This document shows positions 1 to 8,203 of a DNA stretch of 64,000 nt, in pieces. Position 1 is the stretch's first letter. Every line of letters starts with the position of its first letter. Source of the DNA: Blautia wexlerae (lineage in GTDB: Bacteria; Bacillota; Clostridia; Lachnospirales; Lachnospiraceae); the NCBI RefSeq assembly GCF_013300825.1, contig NZ_JAAIMY010000017.1:1-64000 (forward strand), in the 5' to 3' direction. Made by a program: the position numbers and the translations under genes. The notes beneath the pieces were generated by a model. It did no database searches. It was given only the letters and a program-made list of their open reading frames with translations, and was not told the DNA's origin.

Positions 1-53
1 AGAGCATCTGCCTTACAAGCAGAGGGTCATAGGTTCGAGCCCTATAGGTTCCA
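1..53 (+). tRNA. tRNA-Val (anticodon TAC), 5' truncated by window edge
   Basis: The anticodon stem TCTGC/GCAGA encloses CTTACAA, giving anticodon TAC (valine). The T arm (29-45) has stem ATAGG/CCTAT and loop TTCGAGC. The 3' acceptor strand AGGTTCC and discriminator A end at 53. The 5' acceptor and most of the D arm lie outside the window. CCA is not encoded. Confidence 0.9.
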
Positions 54-58
54 TACTT

Positions 59-140
59 GGATGGATTCCCGAGTGGCCAAAGGGGGCAGACTGTAAATCT
101 GTTAGCAACGCTTTCGAAGGTTCGAATCCTTCTCCATCCA
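59..140 (+). tRNA. tRNA-Tyr (anticodon GTA)
   Basis: Acceptor GGATGGA pairs with TCCATCC. The anticodon loop CTGTAAA gives GTA. The extra variable arm makes this a class II tRNA, as expected for bacterial tRNA-Tyr. It lies 5 nt after tRNA-Val and is probably cotranscribed. Confidence 0.95.
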
Positions 141-157
141 CTTAGCGTAAAAGCTAA

Positions 158-230
158 GCCGATGTGGCTCAATTGGCAGAGCAGCTGATTTGTAATCAGC
201 AGGTTATCGGTTCGAGTCCGATCATCGGCT
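158..230 (+). tRNA. tRNA-Thr (anticodon TGT)
   Basis: Acceptor GCCGATG pairs with CATCGGC. The anticodon loop TTTGTAA gives TGT, reading ACA threonine codons. The T loop is TTCGAGT. It is part of the tandem tRNA array. Confidence 0.95.
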
Positions 231-250
231 TTTGATTTAAAAATTAATAT

Positions 251-324
251 CGCGGGGTGGAGCAGTCTGGAAGCTCGTCGGGCTCATAACCCGAAGGTCA
301 TAGGTTCAAATCCTGTCCCCGCTA
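251..324 (+). tRNA. initiator tRNA-fMet (anticodon CAT)
   Basis: The loop CTCATAA gives anticodon CAT. Three consecutive G-C pairs (GGG/CCC) at the base of the anticodon stem and an unpaired first acceptor position (C opposite T) are the marks of the initiator rather than the elongator Met tRNA. Confidence 0.93.
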
Positions 325-328
325 TTTT

Positions 329-401
<73 letters not shown>

Positions 402-432
402 TTCACTTTGAAAGTGATAATTAAATAAATAT

Positions 433-505
433 GGAGCATTAGCTCAGTCGGTAGAGCACTTGACTTTTAATCAAGTTGTCCGGGGTTCGAATCCCCGATG
501 CTTCA
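433..505 (+). tRNA. tRNA-Lys (anticodon TTT)
   Basis: Acceptor GGAGCAT pairs with ATGCTTC, including one G-T pair. The anticodon loop ACTTTTA/CTTTTAA region gives TTT. It is the last gene of the array and is followed by a terminator 7 nt downstream. Confidence 0.95.
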
Positions 506-511
506 CTTAAG

Positions 512-539
512 ACTTCTGTGAAATTCACAGAAGTTTTTT
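512..539 (+). terminator. intrinsic terminator of the tRNA array
   Basis: Perfect 11-bp stem ACTTCTGTGAA / TTCACAGAAGT around a single central base (so the real loop takes in flanking pairs), followed by a run of T. Confidence 0.92.
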
Positions 540-549
540 ATGTTATAAG

Positions 550-600
550 AAATTATTCTGTAATGTTCCTATAACATAAAGAAGCCCTCCGGACAGGATT
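550..600. repeat. dispersed ~50-bp intergenic repeat, copy A
   Basis: This sequence aligns with 12721-12769. The shared core is TAATGTTYCTRTAACATAAA, followed by a CCGG-type cluster and CAGGAT. It also overlaps a TGTTATA/TATAACA inverted repeat beginning at 541. It lies just after a terminator and outside any gene. From 600 to 752 I see nothing else recognisable. Confidence 0.55.
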
Positions 601-752
601 CTTTATTATGCATAAATTTCAGGTTCTAAAATAATCTCTTTGAAGCATAAAATATCAGTAAGCTGATAGCCGTAGGAAGTGCGCAGTCTGAACGGCGGAC
701 AAGCTGCAGAAGTTACTATTACTGTATAGAATGCAGAACAGGAGGGCATTTT

Positions 753-1118
753 ATGAGAAATTTTATAAAAAGTCTGAAGGATTGTTTTCAATTGATTATG
801 CTAGCTGTTACCTGCTTGGTGATGCGACTGGCGAAAGACAGAAGAAAAAATTATGAAGATGGAAAAGATACTAACAAGGTTGGAGAAAATAGTGCTCAGG
901 GAAAAATGGTAAAGAGTTTTAGACGGAAATGGGATTATGAATCCTGGAATGAAAAACAAAGCCTGGAGTATTTTGTTAAGGATACAGATTCTAAAAAGAA
1001 TAAACCTGTTTTACAGCCTTTTGAGAATAAAGATGCCAGAAAGAAAAAAATCATATACTGGAATGAACCAAGAATTCAAAATAGATTGAGTAAAGCTGCA
1101 TATTTCAATACGGGGTGA
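753..1118 (+). CDS. hypothetical protein, 121 aa
   Basis: I do not recognise this protein. ATG 753 follows a good ribosome binding site (CAGGAGGGC, about 6-8 nt upstream). Residues about 10-27 (FQLIMLAVTCLVMRLA) form a plausible single membrane segment. The remainder is strongly charged, rich in Lys, Glu and Asn, with basic clusters such as RKKKIIYW near residue 91, and is probably cytoplasmic or partly disordered. It precedes spoIID in the same direction with about 100 nt between, so a sporulation link is possible but only from position. Length, start site and codon use look like a real gene. Confidence 0.6.
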   Translation: MRNFIKSLKDCFQLIMLAVTCLVMRLAKDRRKNYEDGKDTNKVGENSAQGKMVKSFRRKWDYESWNEKQSLEYFVKDTDSKKNKPVLQPFENKDARKKKIIYWNEPRIQNRLSKAAYFNTG

Positions 1119-1224
1119 AAGTCTCCGTATAAATAAAACAAAGTAGACATATGGATAAATATATGTGTATATACTGAAAGGAAAGAGGCTATGTAGTGTA
1201 GCCGGACAATTCGGATGGTTTCAT

Positions 1225-2079
1225 ATGAAAAAGTCTTCTTTTCCCAGTACAATGAGTATCTTTTTTCTGTTTTTTGTTCCTTATATAGTTACTGCTGTTT
1301 TTAATGGTATGGATACTACATTAATAAACAGAAAGTTTAATGTGGAAGAGGTACTTCCGGTTCTTATAGCCGGACAAATTGGAGATAGTTATGAACTGGA
1401 GACAATAAAGGCACAGGCAATTATAGCGCGGTCAAATATTTACAGAAAGATAAGTGAAGAAAAGAGTCTCAGTGATATTTTAATGCAGATTAGAGATCAG
1501 GTACATATTGATTCAGTACACAGTGCTGTTATGCAGAAGAATTATGAAACGGCGGTAATTGCAACAGAAAGCAGGGTTATAACATGGGCTGGTGAACTAA
1601 AGACAGTTCCATATCATGAGCTTAGCGCAGGACGGACAAGAGCAGGAGAAGAGGTTTTCCACAGTGATGACAGTTTATATCTGAAATCTGTCCAAAGCAG
1701 TGTGGATAAAGATTCAAAAGAGTTTCTGAACTGTGTATATATAAATAAAAATGTGCTGCCTGAAATATTCCAAATAAAATCAAGGGACAGTGCCGGATAT
1801 GTTATGGAGATTCTGGCTGATGGTAAGATACTGGAAGGAGAATCTTTTAGGAAGGGAATGGGACTTACTTCTGCAAATTTTACCGTTCAGAACAAGGGAA
1901 ATAGAGTGCGTTTTTTGTGTAGGGGAAGAGGACATGGAATGGGTTTTTCACAGTACGGAGGAAATGAAATGGCTAAAAAGTCAAAAACAGCGGAAGAAAT
2001 TTTAGATTATTATTTTCCCGGATCAGAGATAGAGAAGATTAGTAATGACTTTCGTTCGGAATCTTTGTCCTGTTCATAA
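1225..2079 (+). CDS. spoIID: stage II sporulation protein D (SpoIID), peptidoglycan lytic transglycosylase
   Basis: SpoIID is a membrane-anchored lytic transglycosylase that, with SpoIIP, thins septal peptidoglycan during engulfment. An N-terminal membrane anchor (about 10-27) is followed by the family core: LETIKAQAIIARS around 58-70, with Glu59 the likely catalytic residue, and GHGMGFSQYGGNEMA near the C-terminus, the signature SpoIID motif. The 284-aa length is near the family norm. The start is uncertain: ATG 1225 has a GGATGG-like site 8 nt upstream; an in-frame GTG at 1165 would add 20 residues. A strong AAAGGAAAGAGG at 1178-1190 is followed directly by ATG TAG, so it cannot serve this frame. 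spoIIQ follows 89 nt later, an arrangement common in Clostridia. Confidence 0.9.
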   Translation: MKKSSFPSTMSIFFLFFVPYIVTAVFNGMDTTLINRKFNVEEVLPVLIAGQIGDSYELETIKAQAIIARSNIYRKISEEKSLSDILMQIRDQVHIDSVHSAVMQKNYETAVIATESRVITWAGELKTVPYHELSAGRTRAGEEVFHSDDSLYLKSVQSSVDKDSKEFLNCVYINKNVLPEIFQIKSRDSAGYVMEILADGKILEGESFRKGMGLTSANFTVQNKGNRVRFLCRGRGHGMGFSQYGGNEMAKKSKTAEEILDYYFPGSEIEKISNDFRSESLSCS

Positions 2080-2168
2080 AGAAAAGATATAACCTGAAAT
2101 TTATTGAATAGATGTAATTATTCTGGACACCCTATAGATATGAAGATGAAAATAGAGGTGAAAGGAAT

Positions 2169-3077
2169 ATGATGAATAACAGAATTACTCGTATTATAGC
2201 TAATACCGTTGGATTAGCGGCTGTGGCAGCAATGGGAATTACTGTATATCAGTTAGGTACATCGCCAGCCAAAGAAAACACATCTGAAGAACAGACAGAA
2301 AAGAGTGTTCAAAGTAATCGGAATGAAGAGACAGATGAGCAGTCTATGGTTGATGCAGGAGCAGATCAGGTTAAATCCGAAAACAGACCGCTTATATCTG
2401 ATGAAGAGGATCTGGATGATGTAAAATTATCACCAGAAAATGAAAATTCAAATGGGGATATTGATGATGATAGTGTGGAAAATTCAGAAATAAAAACTGC
2501 TGCAGATGTGGATAAAAGTGATAACATTTCGGATATGAATAATCAGCAGAATACGGAAATATTATCACAGATTACAAATGATGATCTTCAGAATGAAAAA
2601 AATCATGAAAACGGTGAAACAACAGATGTTTCTGCATCTGCCATCAATTTGCCAGCTATAAATTTTTCAGAAGATACATTAATGGAGTGGCCGGTAAATG
2701 GAAATATTCTGCAGGACTATAGTATGGATCAGACAGTTTATTTTTCAACACTAGATCAGTACAAATTAAGTCCTGCTATTGCAGTAGGAGCTGTAGAAGG
2801 GGCACCTGTGGTGGCTGCTGTTAATGGCACAGTTTATTCTATAGAACAGGATATACAAACAGGTACGACAGTAACGATGGAGCTTGGAAATGGATATCAG
2901 GCAATTTACGGACAGCTTGCAGATCTGACTGTAGCAGAAGGTGATACTGTTAAAAAAGGAACTACTATCGGATATATTGCACAGCCAACAAAATATTACA
3001 GCACAGAAGGAACAAATCTCTATTTTGAAATGAAAAAGGATGGAGAACCGATCGATCCGATTGCATATCTTCCGTAA
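2169..3077 (+). CDS. spoIIQ: SpoIIQ-like protein, LytM/M23 fold without zinc ligands
   Basis: SpoIIQ is the forespore membrane protein that pairs with SpoIIIAH across the intermembrane space during engulfment. Here a short cytoplasmic start, one membrane helix (about 8-27) and a long acidic linker (30-160) lead to a LytM domain (about 172-302) with recognisable EGAPVVAAVNGTV and IGYI elements. The zinc sites are gone: the HxGxD motif reads SPAIA, and the final HLHFE reads NLYFE, so peptidase activity is not expected. The position directly after spoIID supports SpoIIQ over a generic M23 peptidase. The start is ATG 2169 or the next codon, with AGAGGTGAAAGG upstream. Confidence 0.85.
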   Translation: MMNNRITRIIANTVGLAAVAAMGITVYQLGTSPAKENTSEEQTEKSVQSNRNEETDEQSMVDAGADQVKSENRPLISDEEDLDDVKLSPENENSNGDIDDDSVENSEIKTAADVDKSDNISDMNNQQNTEILSQITNDDLQNEKNHENGETTDVSASAINLPAINFSEDTLMEWPVNGNILQDYSMDQTVYFSTLDQYKLSPAIAVGAVEGAPVVAAVNGTVYSIEQDIQTGTTVTMELGNGYQAIYGQLADLTVAEGDTVKKGTTIGYIAQPTKYYSTEGTNLYFEMKKDGEPIDPIAYLP

Positions 3078-3085
3078 TGAACAGC

Positions 3086-3112
3086 AAAGCAGGCTTTTCG
3101 AAGCCTGCTTTT
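3086..3112 (+). terminator. terminator after spoIIQ
   Basis: Perfect stem AAAGCAGGCTT / AAGCCTGCTTT closed by a stable TTCG tetraloop, ending in a short T tract. It separates sporulation from sucrose genes. Confidence 0.93.
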
Positions 3113-3132
3113 ATAGCAAAAAATTTTGATAT

Positions 3133-3162
3133 TTGCCATAGAAAGGATATCCGTAGTATAAT
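3133..3162 (+). promoter_or_regulatory. sigma-A-type promoter of scrR
   Basis: -35 TTGCCA (3133-3138), 18-bp spacer, -10 TATAAT (3157-3162). The coding start at 3217 lies about 50 nt downstream of the predicted start of transcription. Confidence 0.75.
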
Positions 3163-3216
3163 TATAGAAAATACTTTCAGAAAGAAATTGTGCAGAAAAA
3201 GAAAGGGAGCTTTTGC

Positions 3217-4206
3217 ATGAATATTAACGAGATTGCGAAACTGGCAGGGGTCTCCAGAGCTACAGTATCCAGATATTTAAATCAGGGTTACGTCAGTGAA
3301 GAGAAAAAGAAAATCATCAGAAAAGTCATAGAAGAAACGGGATACCAGCCATCTTCTCAGGCACAAATGCTACGTACAAAGAAAACGAAACTTGTAGGTG
3401 TTATTTTGCCAAAGATTGATTCTAATACGATCAGCAGGGAAGTTGCGGGAATCAGTGATATTCTTACGAAACAGGGGTATCAACTGATACTTGCGAATAC
3501 TAATAACAGTACTGAAGAAGAATTGAAATACCTTTCACTTTTTAGGGATAATCAGGTGGATGGAGTTATTTTTATTGCAACTATTCTGACAAAGCAGCAT
3601 AAGGATATGCTGAAGGAGTATAGGGTTCCAATTGTTTTACTTGGACAGCATCTGGAGGGATATCCGTGTATTTATCAGGATGATTATAAAGCGGCGATGA
3701 GCCTTACTGAAGAGCTGGTGAAAAGTGGAAAGAAGTTTGGGTATATTACAGTTACGGATAAAGATGAAGCTGTTGGAAGAAAGAGACTTTCAGGAGTAGA
3801 GGAGGTTTTGAAAAAAAATAGAATAGAGCTTAACAGTGATTGTGTTAAGTGTGGAAGCTTTACACTGGAATCAGGATATGAGAAAACAGAGGAGTTATTT
3901 AATGAATATCCGGATATTGATACTTTAATCTGTGCGACGGATACTATGGCAGTAGGTGCTGTGAACTGGTTAAAGAAAAATGGATACCAGATTCCAATGC
4001 AGGTTCAGGTTGCAGGAATGGGAGACAGTTATCTTGGAAAAATTGTGGAGCCAAATCTGACAACTGTACATTTTTTCTATAAGACAAGTGGAAAGGAAGC
4101 TGCCAGGATGTTGATAGAATTAATGGAGTCGGAAAATGTGCCGATACATAAAGAAATTAAGATGGGATGCAAGGTTGTGATGCGAGGATCTCATCGAAGC
4201 ATATAG
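3217..4206 (+). CDS. scrR: LacI/GalR-family regulator, probable sucrose repressor ScrR
   Basis: The N-terminal HTH begins MNINEIAKLAGVSRATVSRYL (first 20 residues are the classic LacI helix-turn-helix), followed by a hinge helix and a periplasmic-binding-protein-like sugar domain (about 60-330). I chose ATG 3217 because LacI proteins start right at the HTH and GGGAGC sits upstream; an in-frame GTG at 3190 would add nine unlikely residues. It has its own promoter and terminator and lies directly before scrA and scrB, where two LacI-type operators are present. Sucrose, its phosphate or fructose is the likely inducer, by neighbourhood only. Confidence 0.85.
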   Translation: MNINEIAKLAGVSRATVSRYLNQGYVSEEKKKIIRKVIEETGYQPSSQAQMLRTKKTKLVGVILPKIDSNTISREVAGISDILTKQGYQLILANTNNSTEEELKYLSLFRDNQVDGVIFIATILTKQHKDMLKEYRVPIVLLGQHLEGYPCIYQDDYKAAMSLTEELVKSGKKFGYITVTDKDEAVGRKRLSGVEEVLKKNRIELNSDCVKCGSFTLESGYEKTEELFNEYPDIDTLICATDTMAVGAVNWLKKNGYQIPMQVQVAGMGDSYLGKIVEPNLTTVHFFYKTSGKEAARMLIELMESENVPIHKEIKMGCKVVMRGSHRSI

Positions 4207-4209
4207 GAC

Positions 4210-4253
4210 AAAAAGAGTTAAGGGATAGTTAATAGGTTCTCTTAACTCTTTTT
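4210..4253 (+). terminator. terminator after scrR
   Basis: Stem AAAAAGAGTTAAG / CTTAACTCTTTTT with an 18-nt loop and 3' T tract. The symmetrical A and T tracts could also work on the other strand. Confidence 0.85.
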
Positions 4254-4301
4254 ATATATAATATACAAAAATAGGATGAAAGATTTGTGATATGTTCCGT
4301 A

Positions 4302-4330
4302 TTTACAAATGAAAATGTGTTGGATATAAT
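4302..4330 (+). promoter_or_regulatory. promoter of scrAB operon
   Basis: -35 TTTACA (4302-4307), exact 17-bp spacer, consensus -10 TATAAT (4325-4330). Transcription should start near 4337, giving a leader of about 150 nt that contains both operators. Confidence 0.85.
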
Positions 4331-4341
4331 AAAATCAATAT

Positions 4342-4357
4342 ATGAGAACGATTCCAT
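4342..4357. promoter_or_regulatory. ScrR operator O1
   Basis: ATGAGAACGATTCCAT is a near-palindrome centred on CG, the LacI-family layout. It covers about +5 to +20 of the scrAB transcript, well placed to block initiation or clearance. It shares RTGRGAACGATTMCAT with O2. Confidence 0.8.
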
Positions 4358-4453
4358 AAAAATACAAATATATTTATAATAAAATCAGAATCAATCTGTC
4401 AATATAATAGGATATACTTGTCAGGTTGTTATAAATATAGAATGTACACAAAT

Positions 4454-4469
4454 GTGGGAACGATTACAT
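4454..4469. promoter_or_regulatory. ScrR operator O2
   Basis: GTGGGAACGATTACAT, matching O1 in 13 of 16 positions, lies 20 nt before the scrA start. The centres of O1 and O2 are 112 bp apart, a distance compatible with repression by looping or by roadblock. Confidence 0.78.
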
Positions 4470-4488
4470 AAATAAGAAGGAGGATATC

Positions 4489-6420
4489 ATGGATTACAGA
4501 AAGACAGCTCAGGAAATATATGACCACATTGGGAAAAAAGAGAATATTATTTCCGCAGCTCATTGCGCCACACGTCTTCGCCTGGTTATCGGCGATAATT
4601 CAAAGGCTGATAAAGAATATGTTGAGAACATTGAAGGTGTAAAAGGTGTTTTCTTTGCACAGGGACAGATGCAGATTATTTTGGGAACTGGTGTGGTTAA
4701 CAAAGTATATGATGAGTTTATTCGGATTGCAGGAGTTTCTGAGAGCAGTAAAGAAGATTTGAAAAAGGTTGCAGCTTCCAGAGCAAATCCGGTACAGAGA
4801 ATGATCAAGACACTTGGAGATATTTTTGTACCGATCATTCCTGCGATTGTTGCAAGCGGTTTCCTGATGGGAATCATGGAAGCACTGAACTTCATGGTAA
4901 ACAATGGATTCCTGAATATTGATACCAGTGGTTCAATCTATACATTTGCACAGCTTTTCAGTAATACGGCATATACGTTTCTGCCGATCCTGATCGCATA
5001 CAGCGGTGCTAAGGTATTTGGAGCAAATCCATATCTGGGTGCGGTTATCGGTATGATCATGATTCATCCGAACCTGCAGAATGCATGGACAGTTGCCACA
5101 GAAGGTGTTAAGGCAACGCAGAAAGTATGGTTTGGACTTTATTCTGTTGATATGATTGGATATCAGGGACATGTAATCCCGGTTATCATTGCAGTGTGGG
5201 TACTTGCTCAGATTGAGAAGCGACTTCATAAAATTGTACCGGCAATGTTTGACCTGTTTGTTACCCCTCTTGTGAGTGTATTTGTAACAGGATATCTGAC
5301 TTTATCTATTATCGGACCAATTTTTGTTGCTGTTGAAAATGGACTTCTGAATGGTATTCAGTGGCTGATCGCATTGCCATTTGGTGTTGGAAGTTTCATT
5401 ATGGGAGCGCTTTATGCACCAACGGTTGTTGCTGGTGTTCATCACATGTACACGATCATTGACCTTGGACAGATATCCAAGTTTGGAGTTACTTATTGGC
5501 TGCCTCTTGCATCCGCAGTGAATATTGCACAGGGTGGTGCTGCTCTTGCTGTTGCATTGAAAACGAAGGATCAGAAGATTAAATCCATGGCTGTCCCGTC
5601 TGCATTAAGTGCGTGTATGGGAATTACTGAACCCGCAATCTTTGGTGTAAATCTTCGTTTTGGAAAACCGTTTGTAATGGGATGTATCGGTGGTGCATTG
5701 TTTGCATCTGTTACAGGACTGGGTGCTACAGGAACTGGCGTGACCGGTATCTTTGGAATTTTACTCTGTCTGAATAATCCGGTTTCTTATCTTCTGATGT
5801 TTGTGATTGCTTTTGGCGTAGCTTTTGTGCTTACATGGCTGTTCGGATATAAGAATGTGGCAGCAGATAAGAGTACTGTGATAAATAAAGACGCTAAGTA
5901 TTCTGAAAGTACTGAAAGTGTTGAAATCATCGGAGATAAATTGGCAACAGAAAAAGATAATCTAGATGATGCTGTGCTTTACAGTATATCAGAAGGAACT
6001 GCGATTTTGCTTTCACAGGTAAATGATGCGACATTTGCATCTGAAGTGCTTGGAAAGGGAGTTGCGGTAATCCCATCTAAAGGCGAGGTTGTTGCTCCAT
6101 GTGATGCAACAGTTGAGACTATTTTTGATACAAAACATGCGGTTGGATTAAGTACAGAAAATGGTATGGAACTTCTCATCCATATTGGAATTAATACAGT
6201 AGAACTGGAGGGAAAATATTATACAGCGCATGTAAAAGCAGGCGACCATGTAAACAAAGGTCAGCTTCTAATCTCTTTTGATATGGATAAAATCAAAGAT
6301 GCAGGATATGATATGACGACCCCTCTTATAGTAACTAATTCAGATGATTATAAAGATGTGAAAATTTTGCAGGAAGGTTCTGTAACACCGTCAGATAAAG
6401 TATTGGAGATTGTGAAATGA
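4489..6420 (+). CDS. scrA: PTS sucrose-specific transporter, EIIBCA
   Basis: It imports sucrose and phosphorylates it to sucrose 6-phosphate using phosphate from HPr. The order is EIIB (1-85, phosphocysteine Cys26 in AHCATRLRL), EIIC (about 105-455, multiple membrane helices, GVHHMYTIIDLG and GITEPAIFG signatures) and glucose-type EIIA (about 490-640, DTKHAVG and active His565 in LLIHIGINT). All three domains in one chain means no separate EIIA is required. The 643-aa length fits the family. Trehalose or beta-glucoside EII proteins share this layout; the overlapping scrB (ATGA, 4 nt) decides for sucrose. AGAAGGAGG lies upstream of ATG 4489. Confidence 0.92.
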   Translation: MDYRKTAQEIYDHIGKKENIISAAHCATRLRLVIGDNSKADKEYVENIEGVKGVFFAQGQMQIILGTGVVNKVYDEFIRIAGVSESSKEDLKKVAASRANPVQRMIKTLGDIFVPIIPAIVASGFLMGIMEALNFMVNNGFLNIDTSGSIYTFAQLFSNTAYTFLPILIAYSGAKVFGANPYLGAVIGMIMIHPNLQNAWTVATEGVKATQKVWFGLYSVDMIGYQGHVIPVIIAVWVLAQIEKRLHKIVPAMFDLFVTPLVSVFVTGYLTLSIIGPIFVAVENGLLNGIQWLIALPFGVGSFIMGALYAPTVVAGVHHMYTIIDLGQISKFGVTYWLPLASAVNIAQGGAALAVALKTKDQKIKSMAVPSALSACMGITEPAIFGVNLRFGKPFVMGCIGGALFASVTGLGATGTGVTGIFGILLCLNNPVSYLLMFVIAFGVAFVLTWLFGYKNVAADKSTVINKDAKYSESTESVEIIGDKLATEKDNLDDAVLYSISEGTAILLSQVNDATFASEVLGKGVAVIPSKGEVVAPCDATVETIFDTKHAVGLSTENGMELLIHIGINTVELEGKYYTAHVKAGDHVNKGQLLISFDMDKIKDAGYDMTTPLIVTNSDDYKDVKILQEGSVTPSDKVLEIVK

Positions 6421-7856
6421 GCACTTTAACGAAAGTTCTTGAAAAAAATGTAGCAGAGATTGAAAAGAATGCAGACATGACAGAAGGGAGATTCCGTCTG
6501 GGGCATCATCTGATGCCACCGATGGGATGGTTAAATGATCCCAATGGATTATGCTGGTATAAGGGCAGATATCATGTGTTCTTTCAGTACGCACCTTTTG
6601 ATGTGGAGGGCGGTCTGAAATTCTGGGGACATTACACAAGTGAAGATCTGGTAGATTGGAAATATGAGGGGACAGCTCTTTATCCGGATTCACCGTATGA
6701 CTGTCATGGTGTCTACTCTGGATCTGCGTTTACAGAGCACGGGAAAATGCATTTGTTTTTTACGGGAAATGTTAAGATAGACGGAGATTATGATTACATT
6801 AATGAAGGCCGTGAAACAAGTACTCTTCATGTGGAGAGTGAAGATGGTATTCATTTTGGAGACAAAGAAGAAGTAATTTCTTTTGAAAAATATCCGGAAA
6901 ATTTCACCTGTCATATCCGCGATCCAAAGGTATGGAAAGAAAATGATAAGTACTATATGGTTCTGGGAGGGCGTCTGAAAGAGGATAAAGGTGCAGTTCT
7001 GTTTTACAGCTCAGAAAATCTCAGGGAATGGAAATTTGAGCGTACGATCACTACATCGGAGGCTTTCGGATATATGTGGGAGTGTCCGGATTACTTTGAA
7101 CTGGATGGACAGAAATTTCTGTCTATATCACCGCAGGGATTGAAGAGGGAAGAATTCCGTTTTCAGAATGTTTATCAGTCAGGATATTTCCCGGTAAAAG
7201 AAGATGGTTCTGTATCTGCAGAAGATTTTCAGGAATGGGATAAAGGATTTGATTTCTATGCCCCTCAGACCTTCGTGGACAACAAAGGAAGAAGGCTTCT
7301 TATCGGATGGATGGGGATGCCGGATGCAGAAGATGAATATGTGAACAAGACTATAGATGAAGGATGGCAGCATTGTCTTACAATCCCGAGAGAACTGACT
7401 GTACGGGATGGAAAGATACTTCAGAATCCGGCAAAGGAACTGGAGGGGCTGCGAAAAGAAAAAACGATTCTTTATGATGAGAAGACAATCATGGAGGTTC
7501 GGGTAGAGGTAAATGAAGGGTTTGATCTGGTACTTGAAGAAATTAATGTGACAGGCAGCAGCTTTCAGATCAGCATGGGCGGTCAGATGATTTTTAAGTA
7601 TGAGAATAATATTGCAGAGCTTGGATTTTCTGAAGTTTCGGGTGCAGGAAGAACAAAGAGAAGAGCAAAGACTGGAGAATTGAAAAATATCCGTCTTCTT
7701 GCAGATACTTCTGCAGTGGAAATTTATCTGAATGATGGAGAGACAGTTTTTTCAACTAGGTATTATCCGGACAGGGATGATCTGCAGTTGAAGATCATGG
7801 GAGGAAAGTTCAGGGGAAATTTCTGGAATCTTCGAAAGATGATATTCACAAAATAG
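6417..7856 (+). CDS. scrB: sucrose-6-phosphate hydrolase, GH32
   Basis: It splits imported sucrose 6-phosphate into glucose 6-phosphate and fructose in the cytoplasm. GH32 landmarks are present: nucleophile Asp41 in GWLNDPNG, transition-state stabiliser Asp169 in IRDPKVW, and acid/base Glu222 in WECPDYF, then a C-terminal beta-sandwich (about 345-479). No signal peptide, fitting an intracellular enzyme fed by the PTS. The start overlaps the scrA stop (ATGA), implying translational coupling. At 479 aa it is of usual length. Confidence 0.94.
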   Translation: MSTLTKVLEKNVAEIEKNADMTEGRFRLGHHLMPPMGWLNDPNGLCWYKGRYHVFFQYAPFDVEGGLKFWGHYTSEDLVDWKYEGTALYPDSPYDCHGVYSGSAFTEHGKMHLFFTGNVKIDGDYDYINEGRETSTLHVESEDGIHFGDKEEVISFEKYPENFTCHIRDPKVWKENDKYYMVLGGRLKEDKGAVLFYSSENLREWKFERTITTSEAFGYMWECPDYFELDGQKFLSISPQGLKREEFRFQNVYQSGYFPVKEDGSVSAEDFQEWDKGFDFYAPQTFVDNKGRRLLIGWMGMPDAEDEYVNKTIDEGWQHCLTIPRELTVRDGKILQNPAKELEGLRKEKTILYDEKTIMEVRVEVNEGFDLVLEEINVTGSSFQISMGGQMIFKYENNIAELGFSEVSGAGRTKRRAKTGELKNIRLLADTSAVEIYLNDGETVFSTRYYPDRDDLQLKIMGGKFRGNFWNLRKMIFTK

Positions 7857-7873
7857 AAAAATAAACGTATAAT

Positions 7874-7923
7874 AAAGCAGGAGGGAAAGAAAATCCACAG
7901 TCGGTTTCCCTGCCTGCTTTTTT
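7874..7923 (+). terminator. terminator after scrB
   Basis: AAAGCAG and GAGGGAAA pair with TTTCCC and CTGCTTT, with bulges, and end in a seven-T run. Confidence 0.85.
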
Positions 7924-8203
7924 GACATATAAATGCCTTTTGATATATCCGGAATGGATGGTCAGGAAAGAAAGGTATGTCTGAATAAAATACACGATTT
8001 GTGCCGGCTGTTTAATATAGAAATAGGGATGACTGCAGGTCTTTAACATGTGGTTGTCCTTTACATAACTCAAAAAACTGTTTTTGGTAATAGGTCCGTT
8101 TGGTTATGAATAAATAACGGAGCGGGTTATGAATATATTGGATTAAGAGGACTGCTATAAATCATTTGCCGGCATTATAATTGTATTTCAGATGGAGAGC
8201 ATA
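7924..8203. other. intergenic stretch without a recognised gene
   Basis: No convincing coding region. The only structure seen is an 11-bp direct repeat GGTTATGAATA at 8102-8112 and 8125-8135 (period 23), upstream of the GIY-YIG gene. It may be promoter-associated; no clear -35/-10 pair was found. Confidence 0.5.

Noticed and set aside
8102-8135. Pair of 11-bp direct repeats GGTTATGAATA
   Set aside because: Short, single occurrence in AT-rich DNA; no link to a promoter or regulator could be made.
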